A stretch of 25,089 nucleotides of DNA, taken from Euryarchaeota archaeon UBA229 (lineage in GTDB: Archaea; Thermoplasmatota; Poseidoniia; Poseidoniales; Poseidoniaceae). Positions 17,501-24,367 of the stretch are shown in pieces. How positions within the stretch are numbered: the first letter of the stretch is position 1; every line of letters begins with the position of its first letter. The notes beneath the pieces are model-generated. The model saw only the letters and a list, made by a program, of their open reading frames with translations, was not told where the DNA came from and made no database searches. The DNA lies in the NCBI GenBank assembly GCA_002505355.1, contig DAUW01000109.1, forward strand, positions 1-25,089, in the 5' to 3' direction. The translations under genes were made by a program, and so were the position numbers.

Positions 17501-18120
17501 CGTTGAATGATATTACCGGATTGAACTATGTTTGGGACACAGATGTTACCTTTGATAGTAATGGCGACGGTATCAAGGATAATGATGCAGACTTGATTGG
17601 CGCTAGAGTCGAGCACGTATTCAGGCAAGAAGGCAGAGTTACGGTCAAAGCCATAGTTTGGGATGAAAATCCAGAAAAGCCTGGCTCAAAAGAATTGGTA
17701 ATCAATGTCGGTCCAGCAGATCGGACAATCATCGAGGATGCTGGTGCATTGTTGGTTGGTGAAGATGCTAATCCAATCGCACAATTAGCTGTGGCGCTAA
17801 TTGTCATAATGCTTCTCGTTTTAATTGGGCGCAGACGGACCACTGTAAACAGAGTCAAGACCTGGGAACAAGATGCATTGGATGCTGAATTTGACAAAGA
17901 TGCTAAATTAAACTCACAAACCCGCAAACCCGCAACCCCGCCTCCTGGCTTCGTGTTCGAACAAGCCCTACAATTACCACCTGAATCAATATCAGCGGAT
18001 GATATCACGATTGATGAACTGCTCGCTGGACCAACACTACCAGCAACCGGACTACCTGATGGTTGGACAAAGGAGCAATGGAATTATTATGGACACGAAT
18101 GGTTGAAGTCTCAAAAGTAG
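14599..18120 (+). CDS. Giant PKD-repeat surface protein A with cytosolic GWT-type tail
   Basis: 1173 residues. A signal peptide (1-26) is followed by an extracellular N-terminal domain (about 50-315) shared with the next gene: both have a W-R-V/I-G-D start, a TYSPPSENYDFPLRDGDRW-like block and SSGVNxxxNPGTRN. Next come a beta domain (about 318-420), a CARDB-like domain (about 440-548) and about five PKD/Ig-like repeats (556-1040) with VTDDDGA motifs at 822-828 and 922-928. Two repeats carry acidic inserts after WDxD. One membrane helix (about 1060-1077) precedes a basic stop-transfer (GRRR) and a cytosolic tail ending in GWTKEQWNYYGHEWL. It should be an envelope protein, probably involved in adhesion or cell-surface structure; the role is inferred from architecture. 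No catalytic domain is visible. 45 bp before the paralog and on the same strand. Confidence 0.9.
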   Translation: MRSIAKRQIKAMTLIVIMLLSTTVIYNETELTTVTDNLDASEKSGTTVPDVPVWRVGDKWKYAGTFDPTQLVIDSGVEANVGEINGDSITEVLSITERNVNGIPTLVYTVRTTANFDKSGVSLDSFTGTAEIEFTQTEVLRVSDLASLQSDLDLFIEFTPSGISFLKQTVGDITISNTYSPPSENYDFPLRDGDRWTTTITSTSQWSGSSDYITPFPPPTSDTNSSTYEVTNIGPPTNEFGQTINYGGCSESFEITSFNSDGEESGYTWYCPEARNFAWKHTEEDVGLTIDFRLKEYMPKDSSGVNIYNNPGTRNDCLSIDTISDVTALDTPIDVWVNVSSAPGCVANTNGVSLELRHESTGEVQSLTTAANASAWTTLNIGNNEDGSITSNDWASHGLVARTTSGNLVGAKTITLDEDLVVLDLFADAERATITRIRDGESKQLNTLSGYNVLPGDELIIEVSIQNNGITDSVPTNLRIYPPTGNDFNLPVPSLSTYEIYKTNFTWNVPENQPIGSIPIAWEADPDEVNTADANPNNDYAIIELFVGRLPTPAINHVTATTKVEVYINASMSYDQDGGSVSCIFDIPYDDGSRSWAYIEVVSLSCQTNWTWIDDGDYPIIVTVVDEERDQVQEILYANITNRAPLLEIRSMRNEARVEHPITLYAFANDTDSEDVFPGVVDVFWPDAQCVEGYYTKTCTTTAPTEGYHTFKAVGVDDDLAETEAFIDILFTNIAPHSTIINLYQDGNIVESDEQQIWQLDEDQMVTIKGQAEDSIDDISDLDHTWWPDNRQPDLIYFLDGRVTEFDMSWQTSGLHTIRLDVTDDDGAISSTNERWVNIRNVPPVVQPLDSILPIAEGQSITITGNSTDTVSDLPSLTKCWDVDPGIDSDNQGGASDDCDIVGDIFTYAWNRSGSHTVVYHVTDDDGATTSEVVVVNVVNIPPIVRVKSTECRAYQNCVLDARSTVDSLNDITGLNYVWDTDVTFDSNGDGIKDNDADLIGARVEHVFRQEGRVTVKAIVWDENPEKPGSKELVINVGPADRTIIEDAGALLVGEDANPIAQLAVALIVIMLLVLIGRRRTTVNRVKTWEQDALDAEFDKDAKLNSQTRKPATPPPGFVFEQALQLPPESISADDITIDELLAGPTLPATGLPDGWTKEQWNYYGHEWLKSQK

Positions 18121-18165
18121 ACCTAAAATCGAGTCTCTCAAGTAATAGGACTTCCTCGGACAGCC

Positions 18166-21100
18166 ATGTTTAAGCAGCAAAGTTTGGCTGTGTTTTTGAT
18201 TTTGACAATGCTTGTAGCACCGTTGAGTAATTCCAATGGTAATGATAGAGCAATGGAATTAACCGAATCCGCCGTAAGTGAATCGAACACGCTAAACGGG
18301 TGGCCAGACGTTCCATCGTGGAGAATTGGCGACCGTTATACGTATGAAACACAATTTGATGTCCAACAATTAATTCAACAAGCCAACGTTTCGGCTACAT
18401 TGAACACACTTACTGGCGATACAGATTACGAAGTGACAGATATTTTCTTCATGACTATCGATAATGTGCAGACCCTAGTATACAAGATGGAAATTTCAGG
18501 CTCTTTTACTTCCGGCAATGATGGCGCATTCATCGAAGACACCCCCGTCGGGGATGCCAATGGCAGACTAGACATTGAGTATCAGGGTGAGGATATAATT
18601 AGGGTTAGAGATCTTGCCGTGGTGAATAGTGATTTCACGCTGGATGTCGATTTTGCACCCTTCAACATTGGATTTTTGAGTGCAAATTTAGCCACAATAT
18701 CATTCGACACATCCTACTCGCCGCCCAAAGAGAAATACGATTTCCCTGTCCGAGTAGGCGACCAATGGTACATGAATTTCTTCGCCTCAACGAATGCAGG
18801 CGGTAGCTCTGATTACTTCGACCCTACAGAGTTTGATACCGCAGGTCCTGAGAACAATAGCTGGCAAATAACTGCTAGCGGAGTTCCAACTGAGGGTGGA
18901 GTGAATATTGCATATAGTGGCTGTGCAGACTCGTACAAAATTAATGAATGGAATCAAACCGGAATATCGCAAGGTTTCAATTGGTACTGCCCCGATGTGA
19001 GATATAATTCCTGGATGCGGGTTAGTAACGCAGCCGGGTTTACTATCGACTGGTTGCTCAAAGAGTATCGTCCAGCAGGCTCTTCAGGAGTCAATGCTAA
19101 TTCAAACCCCGGCACCAGAAATTTGGAAATCGATATAACTCCGCAAGCGGTTGCCACGCTGCCCAACGCTGAGCAAACCATTGCCATTGACTATAGTGGC
19201 CCCAGTGGCGTGCAGCCAAATACAAACCTGCAATTGCGGTACGAGATGGACTCCACATTACTCAATCCCACAACCGACACCAACGGTCAAGCAACTGCAG
19301 TACTGAATTCATCAGATGTCGTAGATACTACTAATGCAAGTGATGATTACTCAAGCAACGGACTTATCGTTTGGGACCCGCAGTCAGAAATAATTGGTGC
19401 CGCAACAATTGTCATCGATCTTTCACTGACCCCAGTTGACCTCATTGCTCAATCAGACGCAATTATCGTTACCAGAACCAGGGATGGCGTAGAATCAATT
19501 CTCACGAAATCTATTGGTTATAATGCGCTACCTGGTGATTCATTGTCATTTTCAATACCAACGCAGAATCGTGGTCTACTAGCGTCTTCACCAACGAGTA
19601 TTGATGTGACGACTCCAAGTGGTACAGTGATTAGTGAACCATTACCCTCAATCCCGTCCTATGGTGAGGCACGAGTAGATGTTGAGTGGACTGTACCGGA
19701 CGACGAGCCAATCGGCATTCAGAATCTGGCTATTGAGGTCGACCCTGATGAATTAGTCTCGGATGATTCAAATCGCAGCAATAACCTGGCGAGTGTTGAG
19801 ATTTTCATCGGTCGAACACCGACCGCTCAAGCAACGGTTTCCGACGAAGTTTACACGTTTGAAAACGTCACTATTGACGCCTCCGCTAGTTTTGATGAGG
19901 ACGGTGGCGATGTTACCTGCCGTTTTTCTGTCGAAAAGAGACCTGGCCTGATTGAAAATTTTGACACTGAAAATTGTATTATTGAGTACAATTGGAGTGA
20001 TGGCAGTGAATGGAATATCGTGGTAATTGTTACTGACGACGAACTCGATACCGATACCATTGATTTGACTGCGACGGTGTTTAACCAAGCACCATTTGTT
20101 AATTTAACAGTCCCGGAAACGATTGATGTCAATCAGTTTGTATTTGCCGATGCCAGTGATAGTGGAGACATCGATACTATCTCACCTTCTGGCCAGGAAG
20201 TAACAATATCCTGGCCGGGACTCAACTGTAACGAAGGAACTACTCAACCAACTTGTACATTCCTGGCTAACCAAGAAGGGCCACTGACTGTCACCGCCGT
20301 GGCGGAGGATGATGACGGTGCAACCACTACCATTACAACAGTCATTGATGTACTAAACGTAGCACCTACTATATCGCACCCTGAATTATGGAAAGCCGGC
20401 CAAAACCAATCGGTCGATCAGTTAGGATATTGGAATCTAAACGAAGATGAAACCGTAATTCTTCGAGCAGTTGCAGAGGATACCCCGTTGGATAAAGATT
20501 CCTTGATTATTGAGTGGACTCCATCAAACTTGGATGATAATTGGACAATTACTACTATTGGCCCATCATCACAAACTGCCATTTCATGGCCTAGTTCCGG
20601 TCTGCACACTCTGAGCGTGGTTGCTTACGATAATGATAATGCCAAATCACAGACTAAGTTAGGAATTGTCAACATCTCAAATGTGGCGCCTTCGATAGAA
20701 CCACTTGGCTCGACCCAACCGATTTTTGAAGATAACAATATCACTTTTGTTGCGGAGGTAAGTGACACCGCATCTGATATCGACAGTCTAGAGGTATGTT
20801 GGGATTTAGATTCCCTAGCTGATGATGACGGCGACGGAGTTGCGGAAAATGACTGTAATGTTGCTGGTTTATCAATGACTGGCTCGTGGCCTACAAGTGG
20901 CATTAGATGGATAACTGCAACCGTAACTGATGATGATGGTGCTAGTGCGTCCACCAGCATCAATGTCAGTGTAATCAATAGCGCTCCAAGAGCCAAGATT
21001 ACAAACAACACCAACGTAATGGAATTGAATGAAGGCGACAACGTAACACTGTCCGGTCTTACAACAACCGATACCGCATTTGATAAATTATCACTTATCT

Positions 21101-21798
21101 ATGCTTGGGATAGCGACCATATCGATTCTGATCTTGACGGCAATAATATTGGTGATGTTGACTACTATGGTGCAGAGTGGTTAATCGATGATTTGCCTCC
21201 TGGTAGTTGGACTATCACCCTCACTACCACAGATGATGATGGTGAGAGCAGCATCACCAGCATCGATATCCAAGTAAAAGCCAAACCTGCAGAGGGATTC
21301 TTGGAATCGGTTAGTGATGCCGTAGGCGGCGTTGGAACGTTGGTTATTGGAATACTTGCTGTCGTGGTAATTGGGCTTGCAGCATTCCTATTATTCACGC
21401 GAAATTCTGGTTCTAAACCAGAAAAATACGGTGATTATGGGTTGACAACGACATCGATTAGTCAGTTTAGTGAACCAATAAACACGCCTAGTGCCGACGC
21501 TGGTTTTGGTCTATATCAGGCTGATGCAAGTCAGCCCGAGTCTTCTGCCACCTACAATCCAGCAGCGCAACCAATCGAACCAATAATTGATTCAGCACCA
21601 ATTGCTAATGCGGGACCGCCACTCCCTGCAGCTGGACTACCTGAAGGTTGGACTATGGAACAATGGCAATATTACGGCGAGCAATACCTTGCGACCATTT
21701 CAGCGCCCCAAGTTCAAAATCAACCAACAATTACAGATACTACAACTCAATCCCAAAGTAACCTTCTGAACGATGTTTTGGATGATTTGGATTTGTGA
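18166..21798 (+). CDS. Giant PKD-repeat surface protein B, tandem paralog of A
   Basis: 1210 residues with the same order as protein A: signal peptide (1-25), shared N-terminal domain (about 47-320; SYSPPKEKYDFPVRVGDQW, SSGVNANSNPGTRN), beta domain, CARDB-like domain (about 450-550, NALPGDSLSF onward), PKD/Ig-like repeats (555-1040; EDDDGA and TDDDGA motifs), one membrane helix (about 1056-1078) and a cytosolic tail. The tail is longer than in A, Pro/Ser/Ala/Gln-rich, holds GWTMEQWQYYGEQYL at 1161-1175 and ends in the acidic amphipathic NDVLDDLDL. Four Cys at positions matching A (including C878/C897) suggest disulfides outside the cell. The two genes arose by tandem duplication, now well diverged. 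The stop is 9 bp before the SepF-like gene, so B and that gene are very likely co-translated. Confidence 0.9.
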   Translation: MFKQQSLAVFLILTMLVAPLSNSNGNDRAMELTESAVSESNTLNGWPDVPSWRIGDRYTYETQFDVQQLIQQANVSATLNTLTGDTDYEVTDIFFMTIDNVQTLVYKMEISGSFTSGNDGAFIEDTPVGDANGRLDIEYQGEDIIRVRDLAVVNSDFTLDVDFAPFNIGFLSANLATISFDTSYSPPKEKYDFPVRVGDQWYMNFFASTNAGGSSDYFDPTEFDTAGPENNSWQITASGVPTEGGVNIAYSGCADSYKINEWNQTGISQGFNWYCPDVRYNSWMRVSNAAGFTIDWLLKEYRPAGSSGVNANSNPGTRNLEIDITPQAVATLPNAEQTIAIDYSGPSGVQPNTNLQLRYEMDSTLLNPTTDTNGQATAVLNSSDVVDTTNASDDYSSNGLIVWDPQSEIIGAATIVIDLSLTPVDLIAQSDAIIVTRTRDGVESILTKSIGYNALPGDSLSFSIPTQNRGLLASSPTSIDVTTPSGTVISEPLPSIPSYGEARVDVEWTVPDDEPIGIQNLAIEVDPDELVSDDSNRSNNLASVEIFIGRTPTAQATVSDEVYTFENVTIDASASFDEDGGDVTCRFSVEKRPGLIENFDTENCIIEYNWSDGSEWNIVVIVTDDELDTDTIDLTATVFNQAPFVNLTVPETIDVNQFVFADASDSGDIDTISPSGQEVTISWPGLNCNEGTTQPTCTFLANQEGPLTVTAVAEDDDGATTTITTVIDVLNVAPTISHPELWKAGQNQSVDQLGYWNLNEDETVILRAVAEDTPLDKDSLIIEWTPSNLDDNWTITTIGPSSQTAISWPSSGLHTLSVVAYDNDNAKSQTKLGIVNISNVAPSIEPLGSTQPIFEDNNITFVAEVSDTASDIDSLEVCWDLDSLADDDGDGVAENDCNVAGLSMTGSWPTSGIRWITATVTDDDGASASTSINVSVINSAPRAKITNNTNVMELNEGDNVTLSGLTTTDTAFDKLSLIYAWDSDHIDSDLDGNNIGDVDYYGAEWLIDDLPPGSWTITLTTTDDDGESSITSIDIQVKAKPAEGFLESVSDAVGGVGTLVIGILAVVVIGLAAFLLFTRNSGSKPEKYGDYGLTTTSISQFSEPINTPSADAGFGLYQADASQPESSATYNPAAQPIEPIIDSAPIANAGPPLPAAGLPEGWTMEQWQYYGEQYLATISAPQVQNQPTITDTTTQSQSNLLNDVLDDLDL

Positions 21799-21807
21799 CG
21801 TGGAATA

Positions 21808-22395
21808 ATGGCGAGTTTGTGGAGTTTCTTTGGATTACCAGACCCAGATGCCGCACAAAAATCAGCGGTAGGAAATGAACAGCCCCCATCTGGTGAACAA
21901 GCCACGCTCACGAATGATCCTGAGACATCACAATCTCGGTTGACCAACGAACCTGTTCCTCCAGTCCAAGAACCATTGACAGATTTACCCAAGATAGACA
22001 GTACCCCGCGCTCGGTACCGGTACCGCCTAACTGGAATGGCCCGCTTACCGCTGATGGAGAACCGTTCCATGACCTTGGAGTCCAAGCCCAAGTAAGGCG
22101 GTCGTTCCCCTCAAGAGCACTACGCTATGTTGCTCCCGACGAAATGAAGCGCATACCTACCAGAGGTATTGCCCAAAGAATCGCGAATGGTGACACCGTA
22201 ATAGTAGATTTGAGAGGGCTTGTTCATATGGATTCTCATCAAAATGCCTGCCGCAGAGATCTGAAAATGATGACTAATGATGTTGGAGTTGGAGTTTTTG
22301 CGCTTGATCAAGAAGATAAATTGCTAATGATTCCAGGCACCGACGTAATCGTTGACATTAGCAACCACAACTTAGGCATAAATCCATTAATGTGA
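21808..22395 (+). CDS. sepF: Probable archaeal SepF-like cell-division protein
   Basis: 195 residues. An N-terminal amphipathic segment, MASLWSFFGL, looks like the membrane-targeting helix of SepF. A Pro/Glu/Thr-rich, probably disordered linker (about 12-95) follows, then a folded domain (about 105-187) with SepF-like order: helix IPTRGIAQRIANGD, strand TVIVDLRGL, helix RRDLKMMTND, then VGVGVFALD and KLLMIPGTDVIVDI. SepF tethers FtsZ to the membrane in many archaea. The assignment rests on pattern comparison by eye; the linker is much longer than in short archaeal SepF proteins such as that of Haloferax. The gene lies 9 bp after the PKD protein B gene, suggesting one transcript linking division and envelope. 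Alternative: an unrelated DUF of similar beta-alpha-beta order. Confidence 0.62.
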   Translation: MASLWSFFGLPDPDAAQKSAVGNEQPPSGEQATLTNDPETSQSRLTNEPVPPVQEPLTDLPKIDSTPRSVPVPPNWNGPLTADGEPFHDLGVQAQVRRSFPSRALRYVAPDEMKRIPTRGIAQRIANGDTVIVDLRGLVHMDSHQNACRRDLKMMTNDVGVGVFALDQEDKLLMIPGTDVIVDISNHNLGINPLM

Positions 22396-22416
22396 TTTGC
22401 ATATTGTTGGAAATTT

Positions 22417-22426
22417 GCTTAAAAGG
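22417..22426 (+). promoter_or_regulatory. TATA-like box before the polytopic membrane protein
   Basis: GCTTAAAAGG is centred 26 bp before the GTG at 22447, the leaderless archaeal spacing, and no Shine-Dalgarno sequence is seen. It supports the GTG as the true start and a transcript separate from the SepF-like gene. Confidence 0.5.
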
Positions 22427-22446
22427 GACATTAACCTCGTTTACAT

Positions 22447-23736
22447 GTGGCCGGCCGTTTCAAAGTTCCATTCTCTGGTTTGAGTGGTTCCTACATACCT
22501 CACTTCTCATCCTCAATGGTAATGATTATCCCGTTTATGCTAACGGTCACCTGGCTATCAGCCACTGAATCAGACTACTCTTTTAGACAAGACAACTACC
22601 GCCTTGAAATCGCTTTTATCCTAACTGCACTGATTTCGTTAGGCTGGCTAATGTCGGTCGTAGTCGGAATGGCATTTGATTTGTTCCCAATAACCCATGA
22701 TAGTGACGCTTACACTCATACCCACTCAAACCAGTATCTGCTTGTCAACATAATCGGCCAAGTTCTGATTATGGGGGGAATATTTTCCAACAATCTATCT
22801 CTGATGTTTGAGATGGTAACCGTAGGACTGGTTTTATTGACTTGGGGATTGATATCAATCGCTTGGCCAAGTTGGAAACTCCATCTTGATTCCAAAGAGA
22901 AACACATTAATTGTGGCAACATTGCACTTGTTCCAGCATTGCTCAATCCTGTATCGGCGTTGGTTATTCTAGGATGCTGGATTTTCCGCCAGGAGACTGG
23001 TTTCCTGGAGTTTGGTTTCTCATTCAATGTGGTTGTGTTGATGGGAACCACCGCCCTGAGTCTGATTCTAGCCCACTTTAATCGTAGGTTATCATGGGAC
23101 CTAGTAAAATTCAGTGACTTTCGACCAGTGGTGGCAATTTATCTAGTTCTTGCTTTAGTACACTGTTTCTCTGTCATAATGTACGAGCGGGGACAGGTTA
23201 CTGAAAGTCTAGCCAACATTAGCCAATCACTGCCCTTCTTTTGGGCTTTTATTTCTACCAGACCGGTTAAAATGCTGCGCAAAGCAATAGGTAAAAATCC
23301 GCAACCACACTCCGCAATGATTGGTTCTGCACAGTGGTATTTCCTCGTGGTTGGGCTAATGTCCGTAATACCAAATTTTGATGAAGGAAAATTCATCAAC
23401 ATTTCCTATGTTACCTTAATCTTCTCCACAGTTATGCTTTCAATATGGGGTTCTGGAATTTATCTTCACAAAGATCACCTACACCAGTCCATTCACAATC
23501 GGTCCAAGCTATACAAAATGCTGGCGTTCAATTTCATTGGAGTTACATCGCTATTCATGATTGGATTTAGGATAACCATCCTTGGTGAAAATACTGATCT
23601 AGTGTATTATTTTATGAGGAATTTCGCACTCACATCGATGATGGTTTACATGGTCATTATTTTGTTCAAAGATCTCGTTTTGTCAATGGACACATGGCAT
23701 CGGATACCAATGCATTACGAGCGTTACACCTCGTAA
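22447..23736 (+). CDS. Polytopic membrane protein of unknown function with two histidine clusters
   Basis: 429 residues from a GTG start; the overlapping ATG at 22445 is out of frame and stops after 13 codons. I count about 11-12 hydrophobic helices (about 22-40, 54-78, 97-115, 118-140, 159-180, 186-210, 225-246, 260-273, 296-311, 319-341, 357-378, 387-412). Two loops are histidine-rich: H84, H91, H93 after the GMAFDLFP motif, and H341, H344, H346, H350. The helix count and the GMAFDLFP/HTH region faintly recall heme-copper-oxidase-like or NnrS-like membrane proteins, but I cannot place a conserved ligand set, so no function is claimed. A TATA-like box supports its own promoter. The 3' end overlaps the Maf gene tail to tail by 13 bp. 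Confidence 0.85.
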   Translation: MAGRFKVPFSGLSGSYIPHFSSSMVMIIPFMLTVTWLSATESDYSFRQDNYRLEIAFILTALISLGWLMSVVVGMAFDLFPITHDSDAYTHTHSNQYLLVNIIGQVLIMGGIFSNNLSLMFEMVTVGLVLLTWGLISIAWPSWKLHLDSKEKHINCGNIALVPALLNPVSALVILGCWIFRQETGFLEFGFSFNVVVLMGTTALSLILAHFNRRLSWDLVKFSDFRPVVAIYLVLALVHCFSVIMYERGQVTESLANISQSLPFFWAFISTRPVKMLRKAIGKNPQPHSAMIGSAQWYFLVVGLMSVIPNFDEGKFINISYVTLIFSTVMLSIWGSGIYLHKDHLHQSIHNRSKLYKMLAFNFIGVTSLFMIGFRITILGENTDLVYYFMRNFALTSMMVYMVIILFKDLVLSMDTWHRIPMHYERYTS

Positions 23737-24299
23737 TCACTGAACTGAACAAGTCGCTCCATTGCATCACATGCTATTCCCAGTACCGTGGCTTCATCCC
23801 CCTCCACTAGCCTCGCATACGGGTTCATCTCACCCGCCAAATCATATGCTCCAGCTTTACCAACCCAAGAATTACTCAACACTAATTCAACCAGCACCTC
23901 ATCGCTTAATTCCGCTATCTCAACGATTGCTTGATTCAGATGAAACTCCCATTTTGATTGGTGCCAAATCCCAGTTGCTGACCAAACTCTATGTCGCCGA
24001 CCAGACAATCTGTGCAACATTGCGGCTGCTTCAATGGCATCCCCAGCCTTTCCCATTGCTAGTGTATCAGCATCTGGATCCTGCAGCATTGTATCACTAA
24101 CGACAATGAGGTCATATCCCTCATCAATACTAACTGCTGCTGCCTTCTTTTGACAAATTTCCAGCACTTGACCCGACACTAGACTAGCCTTTGAGGTTTC
24201 ATTAACTGAATCAATCCCCTTACACACCAGGTTCGGAAATATCTGCGCCATCATTTCGGCTCGTCTAGTCGACTCTGATGCCAGCCAAACCCTCATCAT
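23724..24299 (-). CDS. maf: Maf-like nucleotide pyrophosphatase
   Basis: 191 residues. Maf proteins hydrolyse non-canonical or modified nucleoside triphosphates to monophosphates, cleaning the nucleotide pool in the cytosol. Seen here: the N-terminal LASESTRRAE motif (about 6-15; consensus LAS.S.RR.E), the catalytic Asp69 region VVSDT (consensus ADT), the LSGRRHRVWSATG motif near 98-110 and KAGAYDLAGE at 148-157 (consensus GKAGAYGIQG). The length is normal. VVSDT replaces the usual VxGADT, and the usual GKP is GKA (83-85), mild departures that may affect substrate preference. Two adjacent ATGs (24299 and 24296) are possible starts. It is divergent from the KaiC-like gene, with 68 bp between them. 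Confidence 0.88.
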   Translation of the reverse strand: MMRVWLASESTRRAEMMAQIFPNLVCKGIDSVNETSKASLVSGQVLEICQKKAAAVSIDEGYDLIVVSDTMLQDPDADTLAMGKAGDAIEAAAMLHRLSGRRHRVWSATGIWHQSKWEFHLNQAIVEIAELSDEVLVELVLSNSWVGKAGAYDLAGEMNPYARLVEGDEATVLGIACDAMERLVQFSDYEV

Positions 24300-24367
24300 T
24301 TTTTACAGATTTTGTCAATCAATCAACCTTACTATTTTGATATTCAGAATTGAGACATATTCAAGTG

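Noticed and set aside
17526..18008. 160-residue minus-strand open frame, and similar frames at 15690-16064 and 20625-21041
   Set aside because: These are antisense to the PKD surface proteins. Ser/Thr/Leu-rich composition is what the reverse of Asp/Gly/Thr-rich coding sequence produces; no domain is seen.
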